A stretch of DNA of 64,000 bases from Dermatemys mawii (Eukaryota > Chordata > Testudines > Dermatemydidae), in the NCBI GenBank assembly GCA_007922305.1, contig ML677348.1, positions 17,313,442 to 17,377,441 of the forward strand. The letters run 5' to 3'. Every line of letters begins with the position of its first letter. Within the stretch, counting starts at the first letter, position 1. The position numbers and the translations under genes are program-made. The notes below the pieces were generated by a model. It worked only from the letters and a program-made list of their open reading frames with translations. It did no database searches and was not told the origin of the DNA. This document shows positions 1 through 9,180 of the stretch, one piece after another.

Positions 1-172
1 TAAACTGAGCTGGTTATGCCTGGCATAGTGTAAGGCACATATGTAAAGACAATGTCCATTCCCCTCCCATTTTGCCTTCATCAGCCCAACTTTATCAATG
101 AGGACGTAGCTGCTCTGTAGAGACCTGCTGCTATTCCTGCACTTGCAGATGGCCAACACAGGGGAGTTTCTA

Positions 173-292
173 GGGTGATCAGACAGCAAGTGTGAAAAAT
201 TGGGATGGAGGTGGGGGGTAATAGGAGCCCATATAAGAAGACGACCCCCAAAAATGGGACTGTCTCTATACAACTGGGACATCTGGTCACCC
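173..292. mobile_element. Short Tc1/mariner-like MITE, copy 1
   Basis: A 120-bp non-coding element with imperfect terminal inverted repeats (GGGTGATCAG at the left, CTGGTCACCC at the right), flanked on both sides by the dinucleotide TA. A second copy lies at 56888-57003 in the opposite orientation. TA target duplication is typical of Tc1/mariner-type transposition. No transposase is encoded, so it would have been moved in trans. The family assignment is inferred from ends and target site only. Confidence 0.72.
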
Positions 293-294
293 TA

Positions 295-668
295 GGAGCT
301 TCTTGTATCCCCGGTGCCTCTGAGCTACTGTGCTAACAGGCTATATGTTGGGCCTATATGGCTGGCAACTATAAAAGGCTGTGATAGCAGTGTTTCTTAT
401 ACCTCAGGCAGGCCATCAGAATTCACCTGCTGGGCTGCACTCCATGGGCTGAGGTGAGGAACAAATCTACAACCCCCAAACAGGCTCCTGCTGTGATCCA
501 ACTCTTTTTTATAAATATATTCTTAGTATAAAATGTGGCTAACTTATGAAAAATTATATAAAGCTGGGCAAATAGGTTCATGCCGTTGGCTTCATGACTT
601 ATTTTGTGTAGTTTGGTTTGTTGCTGCCCACAGGAATATCCTAAAACTTTAAACATCAGGCCCTAAAG
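295..668. other. Unassigned stretch between two MITEs
   Basis: No gene, inverted repeat or recognised repeat seen. ORFs here are short, and neither strand carries a recognisable protein motif. Confidence 0.4.
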
Positions 669-905
669 GGTATGTCTACACTGCAATTAAAAACCCATGG
701 CTCACCCATATTGGGCTCAGGCTAAGAGGCTATTTAATTGCCATGTAGCCATTCAGGCTCAGGCTGGCGGGATTGAGCGGGGGGAGGGATCTTAAAGCTC
801 TCCAAACCCAAATGTCTACACAGCAATTAAACAATCCCTTAGCCCAAGCCTTGCGAGTCCGAGTCAGCTGACACTGTGGGTGTTTAATTGCAGTGTAGAC
901 ATACT
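669..905. mobile_element. Fold-back MITE, copy 1 (GTATGTCTACACTGCAATTA ends)
   Basis: The element starts with GTATGTCTACACTGCAATTA and ends with its near-perfect reverse complement (TTAATTGCAGTGTAGACATAC). The inner halves also mirror each other (GGCTCAGGCT on one side, AGCCCAAGCC on the other), so the whole element can fold into one hairpin. A second, more diverged copy is at 50071-50252. It is non-coding and resembles abundant turtle MITEs. The superfamily is not certain because no clean target duplication was found. Confidence 0.72.
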
Positions 906-2375
906 GCTGGAGACAGCTGGCAGCCTCACCCTGTGACAGAGGATCCATTTCTCAGAAATCTTAGTCTATACTTAGGTGGAAGATGGAGCCTTTTGTTGCA
1001 GCTATCATCTGCTTTACCAAGCCTAGACCTGTTCCCAGGCCTGCTATCAACCTCGCCCTCTTTTATAACTCCTGTGGCTTTTTTGACACAACCTTAATTT
1101 TATTTTTAGGTCATTTTCTCATCATGAGTCACAGCTGTGGCTGTCATTTTACTACAGTGAAATGTGTCAGCAAAGCCAAGAATAGTAGCTGTCTGTTGGA
1201 CTTGCACCTAAAATGCTAATGAGGAGATGCCAAACGCCGGAAGAAAAATGAACGGTAGCAAAACCAGAAAGTACAATGAACAATACTGTTAAAATAGTAC
1301 ATTTATTTTCTCCCACCCCCCCCCCCCCCCCGGCCATTGTCTTTTGTTAAATGGGCCCAATTTTGAAGACCCTGGGGCCTAGATCAGTCCATTTGAAGTC
1401 ACAGGGGTAAATCCTGAACAGGGGTAAACTGTCATAGCTCTCCCAATTGAGGATCTGCCCCAGAGACTTCAACCAGGCTACTGGGAGCTGGGACCGTTTA
1501 CTCCAGCTGAGATGATAAATGCCTCAGTGATTTCAATAGAGCTACACCAAATAAGCACTCGTCTCTTAAGGCAGGATTCACCAGCTACATAGGCACCTGA
1601 CTCCCATTCACTTCAATCCCACCTTTAGTCCTTGTTTGGCAAAACTGCCACTGAAGAAGCCTCTGTGAGCTATTCCAGCATGAAGCTTTCAGGATTGCAC
1701 TCAAACGTATATTAAAAACCTTCTGCAAGCAATAAATTGTGAATAAACTGGATGTCACAACATTTCTCAGAAAAACGACCCAGTTGCTTGGTAAATCCTG
1801 GGATGTTTCAACTTCATGGATTCAAGCAGGTGGGTCCAGAATCATTTGGAGTTGAACGGGCTGGATAGAATTGAAGTAAGTACAAACAGTTGGGCATGTC
1901 TACTACTATGCTGAACCACTGGATTCTGGGAGGTTTCGAAAGGTCACACGTTCACTGTTGGACAGTAATGGGAGTGCTAGATGAACCATTTCTACTAGTC
2001 CACAGTCACACTGGCTCTAAAATACTTCAGACCAAACCAGTATAGATGAGACTAGTTCTTACTACTCTGCAAGAAAATCTGATTTTATCCATTTCCTTAG
2101 ATTGTATGGCATTCTGTGGTGTCAAACAGAAGAGGAATGAGTTGGACATGATACCACCTTGTATCTTTGAGTAAAAAATAGTAGAGCTAGTCATGTTATA
2201 ATTGTGATGATTCTTGTTCCTGGAGGTGAAACAGTAGTAGCTCCACCAAGAAATAAAGTAGCTAGTCTGGCGCTAAATTCCATCTACACATCAGTGCAAT
2301 GGAGACTGATCTAATTCTGTTCGCTGTTGTATAAACAGAAGAGACAGATTAAGTGCCTAATTTACAGTTTCCTAC
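906..2375. other. Unassigned, mostly AT-rich stretch
   Basis: No gene recognised. It contains a 16-base C run at 1316-1331. Around 1340-1640 there are loose matches to a dispersed repeat with phrases like 'acttcaa...gagctacacc', also seen near 29776, 37108 and 49810. The rest looks unique to me. Confidence 0.4.
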
Positions 2376-2410
2376 ATTTAAGCCAGAAGAGACCATTAGA
2401 TCATCTAGAC

Positions 2411-2824
2411 TAGTGGCTCTCAACCTTTCCAGACTATTTTACCCCTTTCTGAAATCTAATTTGTCTTGCATATCCCCAGTTTCACCTAATTTAAAAACTA
2501 CTTGCTCACAAAATCAGACATAAAAATACAAAAATATCATAGCACATTATTACTGAAAAATTGCTTACTTTCTTGTTTTTCCATATAATTATAAAATAAA
2601 TCAATTGGAATATTAATATCGTACTTACATTTCAGTGCATAGTATATAGAGCAGTATAAACAAATCATTGTGTATATGAAATTTTAGTTTGTACTTTGAC
2701 TTTGCTAGTGTTTTTTTATGTATCCCATGGTAAAATCAGACAAATATCTAGATGAGTTGATGTATCCCCTGGAAGACTTCTGCATACCCGCAGAAGTATG
2801 CATATCCCTGGCTGAGAACCACTG
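2411..2824. mobile_element. Non-autonomous hAT element with 8-bp TSD
   Basis: A 414-bp AT-rich element with terminal inverted repeats TAGTGGCTCTCAACC (left) and GGCTGAGAACCACTG (right). It is flanked by a perfect 8-bp target duplication ATCTAGAC at 2403-2410 and 2825-2832. Eight-base duplications and CAGTGG-type ends are diagnostic of hAT transposons. No transposase is encoded. Removing it restores the CR1 phrase 'gatcatctagactgacctc', so the insertion into CR1 is directly visible. Confidence 0.9.
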
Positions 2825-3008
2825 ATCTAGACTGACCTCTTTAATAACTCAGGCCATAGAATTTCACCCAGTTATCCCTGCATTGATCATAAAAAATTGT
2901 GTCTGACTAAAGCATATCTCCCAGAAAAGCATCCAGTCTTCATATGAAGGTGTCAAGACATGGAAGATCTACCACATCCCTTGGTAGTTTATTCCATTGG
3001 TTAATAAC

Positions 3009-3622
3009 CAGAAGTGACATGTCAGGGAGAGGGGCATGCAGAATCAAGTGCCCCCACCCAACAGTCAGCCCGGGAGGGGAACAGAAGGGGCGGGGTCAGA
3101 ACCTCTTCCAGCTGCTGGGACACTGCCCAGTGCAGTATAGCAGCTGCCCGGAAGGGCGCCCAGCTAGGATGGCTGCCTCCTGCCCAAGCTTGGCTTCCAG
3201 GGACTGCAAACCTGTGAACCAGAGGCCCCTCCCACCACGCTCAGCACGTCAGCCTCTGCCCACAGAAGCCAAACCCAGGCAGGAAGCAGGCTGCCGCTGC
3301 CACCCCCTCCCCAACCAGGCTCTCTTCCAGGCAGCTGGCTACACTGCACAGAGCAGCAACCGGGAATGGCTGCATCCCACTCTCCACCCAGTCTCAGCTT
3401 CCGGGGCCAGGGGCTGAGCATGGTGGGAGAGCGATCAAATGTGCTGGAAGCCACCTCAGAGGGAGGACAGAGCCCCTCCCACTCCCCCCCACAAGTAATG
3501 TGTGGCAGGGAGAGTACAGTGGCTCCAGGCTGGGGAGGAGACACATGGAGAAGGCAAGTGTCCTTTCCTTTAGCTTGTGCTCCATCATGCCCACCCAGTA
3601 GGGGAATCCACCAGTCATCTAT
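3009..3622. mobile_element. GC-rich insertion of unknown class inside CR1
   Basis: About 614 bp of GC-rich sequence interrupts the CR1 phrase 'ttggttaataac|...|aataactcttactgt'. It is flanked by a near-identical direct repeat, ggttaataac at 2999-3008 and ggtaataac at 3623-3631, consistent with a 9-10 bp target duplication. I see no terminal inverted repeats or poly(A) tail and cannot name the family. ORFs of 157 and 204 codons cross it and run into CR1 DNA on both sides, so they are chance open frames in GC-rich DNA. Confidence 0.6.
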
Positions 3623-3838
3623 GGTAATAACTCTTACTGTAAAAAAATGGTGCCTTAATTCTAATTTGAATTTGTCTGGTTTGAGCTTCCAGTCATTGGG
3701 TCTTCTTGTTATGCTTTTTCTCCACTTTGTTAACAAGCCCTTTAGCAGCTGGTATGTTGGCCTCATGAAGGTACTCATACACTGTAATCAAGTAACCGCT
3801 CAATCTTTTTGATAAGCTAAACAGAATGAGCTCTTTAA

Positions 3839-3852
3839 GACCTTGGCTACAC
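3839..3852 (+). repeat. Harbinger left terminal inverted repeat
   Basis: GACCTTGGCTACAC matches the complement of the right terminus at 13 of 14 positions. The TAA target duplication precedes it. Confidence 0.9.
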
Positions 3853-4207
3853 GTGCAGATGTAGAGCGCTTTGGGTTAAACCAGCCTTCGGAGAGCGCAT
3901 TCGGGAAAGTGCCGCAGTCTGTCCACCCTGACAGCTGCAAGCACACTGGCATGGCCACATTTGCGGCACTTGAAGCGGCATTGGGAGCGGTGCATTATGG
4001 GCAGCTATCCCACAGAGCATCTCTTCCCATTCTGGCACTGTGGCTTGTGGGAAGAGGACATGGGGCGAGGGGCATTCTGGATCCTGTCCCAATGTCCTGT
4101 GATGCATCACTTCACATCCCAGCAATCGCTGTGCTTCTGTCCACATTTGGCCCATCTTTCAACAGTTTTTGTGCAGCGCTCTCTGTCTTCCAATTTGGTC
4201 TGCCAGA

Positions 4208-5434
4208 ATGGAGCCTGAACTGCTGAGGAACATGCTGACGAGTCTCACCAGCACGTCACATTACGCAGTCAAGTTACTCCTTAAGATCCAAACTGCCAGT
4301 GAGGAGTCTGACAGTGATAGCAACTCACATAAAGCATATGTCATGAGATTCCTTGAGGCATTCATGGACATGCTCATCACCGTGGAACGCTGCTTTTGGG
4401 CTTGGGAAACAAGCACTGACTGGTGGAATCACATTGTCATACAAGTCTGGGATGAAGAGCAGTGGCTGCAGAATTTTTGGATGAGAAAAGCCACATTCAT
4501 GGGACAGTGTGAAGAGCTCGCCCCCCCACCCTGTGGTTCAAGAACACAAGATTGAGAGCTTCCGAGCCGGTAGAGAAGCAGGTGGCTATAGCAATCTGGA
4601 AACTTGAAACTCCACATAGGTACCAATTGGTCACTAACCTGTTTGGAGTGGGAAAGTCGACCATTGGAATCGTGTTGATGCAAGTTTGCAGGGCCATCAA
4701 TCACATCCTGCTCAGAAGAACTGTGATTCTGGGTAATATGCATGACATTGTGGCTGACTTTGTACAAATGGGTTTCCCTAACTGTGGATGGGCAATAGAC
4801 AGGACGCATATTCCTATTCTGTCACCAGACCACCTAGCCTCCAAGTAAGTTAATCGAAAGGGGTATTTCTCTATGGTTCTCCAGGCACTTGTGGATCACT
4901 GTGGGTGTTTCATTGACATTAATGCAAGCTGGCCCAGAAAGTGCCACAGGACTCTTTGTCAGAAAGGTGCATGACGCACTCCTCTTTTGGAACACTGGTC
5001 TGTTCAAGAAACTGCAAGCCTGGACTTTTGTGGAAATGCCCTTGGAGACCCCGCTTACTCTTTAATGCCGTGGCTCATGAAACCCTACACAGAGAGCCTT
5101 GACAGTAGCAAGGAACAGTTCAACTACAGGCTGAGCCAGTGCCAAATGACTGGAATGTGCTTTTGGCCATTTAAAGGGCCGCTGGCGCTCTCTGTATGAG
5201 AAGCTGGACTTGGCTGAAGACAGCATCCCCACAGTTATATTTGCGTGCTGTATTCTCCAAAATAGTTGTGAAGGGAAGGGTGAAAGCTTCACTCAGGCAT
5301 GGATCACAGTGGTTCAACACCTGAAGGCTGAATCTGAATATCCAGAGAGCAGGGCTAGTAGAGGGGCCCAGCGTGGGGCTGCAAGGATTAGGGATGCCTT
5401 GAGGGAGCAATCTGAGGCTGAAAGCCACCAGTAA
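4208..5434 (+). pseudogene. Harbinger transposase (DDE, HARBI1-like), broken
   Basis: This encodes the DDE nuclease that would cut and join the transposon ends. The likely start is the ATG at 4208 (MEPELL). Seen in order: an N-terminal region that includes the CEELAP segment; a helix-turn-helix-like region around FGVGKST (about 4640-4665); GFPNCGWAIDRTHIPI with the first catalytic Asp at 4798-4800; GDPAYSLMPWLMKPY with the second Asp at 5047-5049; and ECAFGHLKGRW with the Glu at 5153-5155. A C-terminal tail ends at the stop 5432-5434. Damage includes a frameshift at the C run near 4519-4530, a stop at 4846-4848, disrupted frame and a small deletion between about 4930 and 5045, and a 2-base loss just before 5153. 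All three acidic residues survive, but in different frames. FGVGKST resembles a P-loop but belongs to the family's DNA-binding half. The family call is confident; this copy is inactive. Confidence 0.9.
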
Positions 5435-5568
5435 TGTCTGGTGCCCTGCACGGTAGTGAAGTGCAGTGTTTCCAATGTTAGTATGAATCTTTGTTAGTAT
5501 GAATCTGCTACACTGACTTGCAGTGCTTGTTGCTTTCCTGGGCTAAGGTATCTTTTGCTTTATGCACT

Positions 5569-5627
5569 AATAAAAGTATGTTTTCAAAGCCAAAAAATCC
5601 ATTTATTGAAAATAAAATTCATTTATT
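5569..5627. promoter_or_regulatory. Two-way polyadenylation region between convergent Harbinger genes
   Basis: AATAAA occurs on + at 5569-5574 and 5611-5616, downstream of the transposase stop. Its complement TTTATT occurs at 5602-5607 and 5622-5627, giving AATAAA on - downstream of the Myb-like gene. Interleaved signals of this kind are expected where two convergent genes share a terminator in a compact element. The sequence shows the hexamers; their use is inferred. Confidence 0.65.
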
Positions 5628-6263
5628 GAAAAAAATACAAAACTGATTGGGATACAGAATGGGCAAGGGGGTGGTGTGGGGAACGGTTCACTCACAGACT
5701 TGCGTATATCCTGCTATCATACTCTGGAATCCTGTCTGGAGTGCTGTGCAATGAGTGCTGCACTTCAGGATGGCTATAAGGCATGGTGATGAGGCTTGAG
5801 TGCAGTGGATAAGGGCTGTAAGTTTCATGGCTGGATGGTGAAGATACAGGTGTTGGAGGCACCTGGGAGTGGTAAGAACCCGGATGTTGAGGAAACTGGG
5901 TAGGAGGAAACATGGGGGCACAAGGGAAAGCGTTTTGCGACAAGGACTGCAGGCGGGGCGAGCATGGTAGTGCTCCGCCTGCATGACCGCAAGTGCCTGG
6001 ATAGAGTCCACTTACCGCTCCATTATGCTGATCAGCCAATCTGTGCTTTGCTGTCAGAGTACTGCATTTTGCTGTTGGTGATCTGCATTCTTATGGCAGA
6101 TCCTCCTTTCACTCTCCTTCCACTCCTGTGCCTTTCAATTCTCGTTTAGAGACTGCTGCATCACTTCATGCAGCATGTCTTCTTTGCTTTTATGCAGCCT
6201 TTTCCTGAGTCTTCACAGTCTCGGTCGGTGATAAGACAGATGGCTGAGATTTCAGAGTTGCAT

Positions 6264-6929
6264 CTGTAAAGGCAAAATGCAACACTTAAGAGAGGAGGCA
6301 TTGTTCACATCAGACAGAACAATGATTCCCCCGCACTTAAGGAAGGCAAGCACAGTCCACACAATAGCATAATTTGCCCATCCCAAAGCAAGTACACATA
6401 ACTCACGGGAGCCCCAAAATGGTGAGTAAGCATAGGATCAAGGGGGACTAATTGTTTCATAGCTGTACTCTTCCTCTGGGTTTCTGTGCCTTGGAGAGAG
6501 CCAGCAGTTGCAGGGGGCATCTACACTGAACACTGTCCCAATATTTTCCATAGGAGTTTGTCCTGGAAGATATCTCACTGCTGAGGGTAACCGGGGAAGC
6601 AAGGGAGGGTCTTCTACTACAATGCAGCTTTCCCCTGGCCCATATGCAGCTTGCCTGTGTGCAGCAATGGTTCCCTCGCCCCTTGTGGCAGAGTGGCGTG
6701 GACACATTAGCCTGACTGGGACAAGGACTACAGTGGCTCTCCCAATAAACCTGCACAAGCGCATTGCCCATGTTCTGGATGAGACCTTTGAAGAGATCGC
6801 TGAGGCCGATTACCACGATGTGAGAGAGCACATCAACGCCCTATTCCGCATCTAGGCATTCATGTAGCCCTAACTCGCCCCATGAGCCCGCACCAAGTAA
6901 CTTCCTTCCTGAAAAAAATAGCCGCTTAC
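6264..6929 (-). other. Predicted intron of the Harbinger Myb-like gene
   Basis: On - the coding phrase GEGQTPEEVPG is followed directly by GTAAGC (6924-6929). The next coding block is preceded by a pyrimidine-rich tract and ACAG ending at 6264. The 666-bp interval has no convincing coding on - but carries a 115-codon ORF on +. Splice use is a prediction from the consensus sites and from the protein-family break, not shown by transcripts. Confidence 0.6.
6508..6855 (+). CDS. Candidate third Harbinger ORF, function unknown
   Basis: An open frame of 115 codons on +, inside the predicted intron of the - strand Myb-like gene. The C-terminal half reads like a real protein: PINLHKRIAHVLDETF followed by an acidic, amphipathic-helix-like stretch with EEIAEADYHDVREHINALF, ending at a TAG at 6853-6855. 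The N-terminal half is less protein-like and the true start could be downstream of 6508. I do not recognise a named domain. It may be a third element gene, an exon of the + strand transcription unit, or a chance ORF. It is intact, unlike its neighbours, which is odd if it belongs to the same dead element. Confidence 0.4.
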   Translation: MQGASTLNTVPIFSIGVCPGRYLTAEGNRGSKGGSSTTMQLSPGPYAACLCAAMVPSPLVAEWRGHISLTGTRTTVALPINLHKRIAHVLDETFEEIAEADYHDVREHINALFRI

Positions 6930-7837
6930 CAGGAACCTCCTCTGGTGTTTGTCCTTCCCCAAGCACTGCCCGCTGTGACTGGCTGCCTTCCAGCTGGCTC
7001 AGGAAGAGCTCCTTCCTGCATGCCTCGAGGGATTCCAGGGTGTCTCCCCCGCACCTCAGCACCCTCGCTCCCGCTTTCCTCCTCCTCTTCCTCCTCCTCT
7101 ACTTTGTTGGATGGGCCTCTGAAGTGTCCATGGTGGTCCTCGGAGTGGAGGTGGGATCACTCCCAAGTATTGCGTCCAGCTGTTTGTAGAATTTGCAGGT
7201 TGCAGGGGTAGCACTGAAGTAGCCATTTGCCTCGCGGGCTTTGCGGTAGTCATTCCACAGCTCCTTTACTTTAATCCGATACTGCACTGCATCCCGGTCA
7301 TGACCCCTTTCCATCATGGCCCTTGATATCTGTCCATAGGTATTGTAATTCCTACGGCTGGAGCGCAGCTGGGACTGCTCAGCTTCCTCCCCGCAAACAC
7401 TGATGAGGTCCAGCACCTCGCCATTGCTCCATACTGGGGATCGCCTGGCACGTGGAGGCATGGTCATCTGGAAAGATGTGCTGAGAGCACTCCTTGCCTG
7501 GCTGAGCAAACAGGAAGGGGATTTTCAAAATTCCCAGGGAATTTAAGGGGTCTGACAGTTGGTCACCTGAGGGCAAGGCAGTAGAGTTCAAACCGATGAC
7601 CAGAGTGGCTGGAACAGGCTTTGTAGGGATACTTCTGGAGGTTGATAAGAGCGCATTAGGCATCCACACTGGTGCCGCAGCGCTCCAGCAGGGGCGCATC
7701 AAACTTTATTCCTCTCAATGAGGTGGATTACCAAGCGCGCTCCAGCCACGAAGTCAGAGCAGTCCACGTGCCTTGTCAGTGTGGACAGGTAGTGAGGTAA
7801 AGCACGCTGGGTGGCTGTATTGCGGTATAACTTGCAA

Positions 7838-7851
7838 GTGTAGCCAAGGCC
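7838..7851 (-). repeat. Harbinger right terminal inverted repeat
   Basis: GTGTAGCCAAGGCC is the complement of the left terminus with one mismatch. The TAA target duplication follows at 7852-7854. Confidence 0.9.
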
Positions 7852-8070
7852 TAAGTCTCTCATGGTGAGGCATTTTCTCCAGCTCTGAGATAGTATCAGG
7901 GGGTAGCCATGTTAGTCTATATCCACAAAAACAAGGAGTCTGGAGACACTTTGAAGACTAACAGATTTATTTGGGCATAAGCTTTCGTGGGTAAAAACCA
8001 CTTTTTCAGATGCATGGTGCTCTGAGATAATATTTGTGGCTCTCATTGTGATGTTATTGCATTCTAGGAA
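7852..8070 (-). mobile_element. CR1 LINE remnant, right part after the Harbinger insertion
   Basis: Continues the CR1 that was broken at 3838: 'gtctctcatggtgaggcattttctccagctctga', then, after a SINE, 'atatttgtggctctcattgtgatg'. The right boundary is approximate because CR1 similarity fades near 8070. Confidence 0.75.
7893..8018 (+). mobile_element. SINE, single-arm copy with 11-bp TSD
   Basis: A 126-bp element beginning GTATCAGGGGGTAGCC and ending CAGATGCATG, flanked by the exact duplication GCTCTGAGATA (7882-7892 and 8019-8029). The head 'gggtagccatgttagtct' and body 'aagactaacagatttattt...gcataagctttcgtggg' recur in two inverted-dimer copies (15668-15840, 16972-17338). The variable-length duplication indicates LINE-assisted retrotransposition. 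It lies in CR1. I do not assign it to a named SINE family. Confidence 0.8.
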
Positions 8071-9180
8071 ACCTTTGACACATGGGGGCCAGAATCATGA
8101 TAACAGATTCTGCCTCAAATTGACTTAGAAGAGAAGAGTTTTGGGAGTGGAAATTAATCTGGTTTCCAAGGGTGTTGTGTGGTTCCTTCAAATGACTGGT
8201 AAGGTGCTCACAAAGGTTATATCAGATTACATAAGAGTAGAATTGAAAGCACTGGAACCTCATAGATTATTTCAGGACAAAAAACAAGCAAAACAAAAAT
8301 CCTTGGGATTCAGTATAAAAAGAGTTAAACCAGACAATGAAGCCAAACACTGTTTCCATGATTAACCTGTCTTTTTTTTTTAATGAGTAGTACTAGCTCT
8401 TGCATTCACAACCACCAATGTCACTAGGTTGTACCACATGTCACTAAACAGCCAGTTATGTGATCACAATCTCCTATTATTAGAAATGTAATAGTCATAG
8501 CTTGTTAAAAACTCATTTTAAAAATCTGTTGCCACCTGGAAGACTAGACTAAACAGATCAAGAGTATAGGCTATCTAGGAATATTCTGAGCAGAAACATA
8601 ATTAGGGCTGCAATTAAGATTAGCATTTGGTAAGCAATGTAGACAAATCTGAAAAGATAAGCCTCTATCACTTGCTGTTAGGATTTAAGTGATTATTAGG
8701 CTTATAAGTTTTGGGCCATGTGTTTTATCTGGCAATGTGGAAAATATGTTGAACAGCTTTCAAAACTCAAGTAATGATTGCAGTTTATTTCCTCTAAAGA
8801 CCATTAATAATGGAATGCTGTCAGCACACAGGTTGTGTGCTTGTGTGTGTATCCACAAATGCAAATGCAAAATTGTAAGCTGGGCGTATTCTGGTTAGTC
8901 TTTCTCAGTGCAGCCACATTAATATAGTGTTTTTCATCCCCAAAGATTCACTTGCCACTGCACTGTGCCCATCTCTGGAGCACAACACACCAGCTGTTTA
9001 ACAGCACACAGCGGCACTGTGTATTGAAGAATGCTATCTGCGGTAAGAAGACACTGCAGGGCGATTGTAGGCAGGCAGAATGTAATTACCCAGATCAGAA
9101 TTTTTTTAGGACACTCCAACTATCACCTTGACCATGATAAACCATGTCATGGGCTCTTTAATGACCCTAAGAGTTCAGGA
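8071..9180. other. Unassigned AT-rich stretch
   Basis: No gene or recognised repeat. It is AT-rich and probably unique, with a short TG/GT patch at about 8834-8850. The ORFs are short and unlike known proteins. Confidence 0.4.

Larger units (their letters stand above)
2376..3838 (-). mobile_element. CR1 LINE 3' end, left part (host of nested insertions)
   Basis: Read on the - strand this is the 3' portion of a CR1 LINE. The characteristic 'gaccattagatcatctagac...gacctc' end is on the left and 'ctaaacagaatgagctcttta' on the right. The element is split three times here: by a hAT element (2411-2824), by a GC-rich insertion (3009-3622) and by the Harbinger transposon that starts at 3839. The same CR1 resumes at 7852 with 'gtctctcatggtgaggcattttc', exactly continuing the consensus. 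No reverse transcriptase remains, so it is a 5'-truncated copy. It is the oldest layer of the nest. Confidence 0.85.
5692..7461 (-). pseudogene. Harbinger Myb/SANT-like DNA-binding protein, two exons, broken
   Basis: This is the accessory protein of PIF/Harbinger elements, which in studied members binds the transposon ends and helps bring the transposase to DNA in the nucleus. The start chosen is the ATG at 7461 (MPPRARRSPVWSN), which fits the family better than the ATG at 7509. Residues after it form the SANT/MADF-like trihelix, with the conserved W of PVWSN, NYNTYGQISRAMMERGHD and VKELWNDYRKA. An acidic, Gln/Glu-rich linker follows (SLEACRKELF, GEGQTPEEV). A GTAAG donor at 6929 and a TTTACAG acceptor at 6264 define a likely intron. 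Exon 2 gives KSKEDMLHEVMQQSLNEN, a coiled-coil-like stretch, DSIQALAVMQAEHY and a Pro/Ser/His-rich tail ending at the stop 5692-5694. A stop at 7099-7101 shows a frameshift in exon 1, and there are stops and frame changes in exon 2. Confidence 0.82.
3839..7851 (+). mobile_element. PIF/Harbinger DNA transposon, two-gene, degraded
   Basis: A 4013-bp element with 14-bp terminal inverted repeats (GACCTTGGCTACAC at 3839-3852; the right end at 7838-7851 is the complement of GGCCTTGGCTACAC). It is flanked by the 3-bp duplication TAA at 3836-3838 and 7852-7854. TWA-type target duplications, a DDE transposase and a separate Myb/SANT-like protein gene are the hallmarks of PIF/Harbinger. The genes converge: transposase on + in the left half, Myb-like gene on - in the right half. 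It sits inside a CR1 copy, splitting 'ctcttta|agtctctca'. Both genes carry frameshifts, so this copy is not autonomous, although its ends are intact enough to have been mobilised in trans. Confidence 0.93.

Noticed and set aside
2944..3417. 157-codon ORF on the + strand
   Set aside because: Starts in CR1 DNA and ends in the GC-rich insertion; composition artefact.
3164..3778. 204-codon ORF on the - strand
   Set aside because: It crosses from GC-rich inserted DNA into CR1 remnant DNA, has no domain, and overlaps other frames on +; low stop frequency explains it.
4640..4665. P-loop-like FGVGKST motif
   Set aside because: The surrounding protein is clearly Harbinger transposase; in this family the segment is part of the DNA-binding half, not an ATPase.
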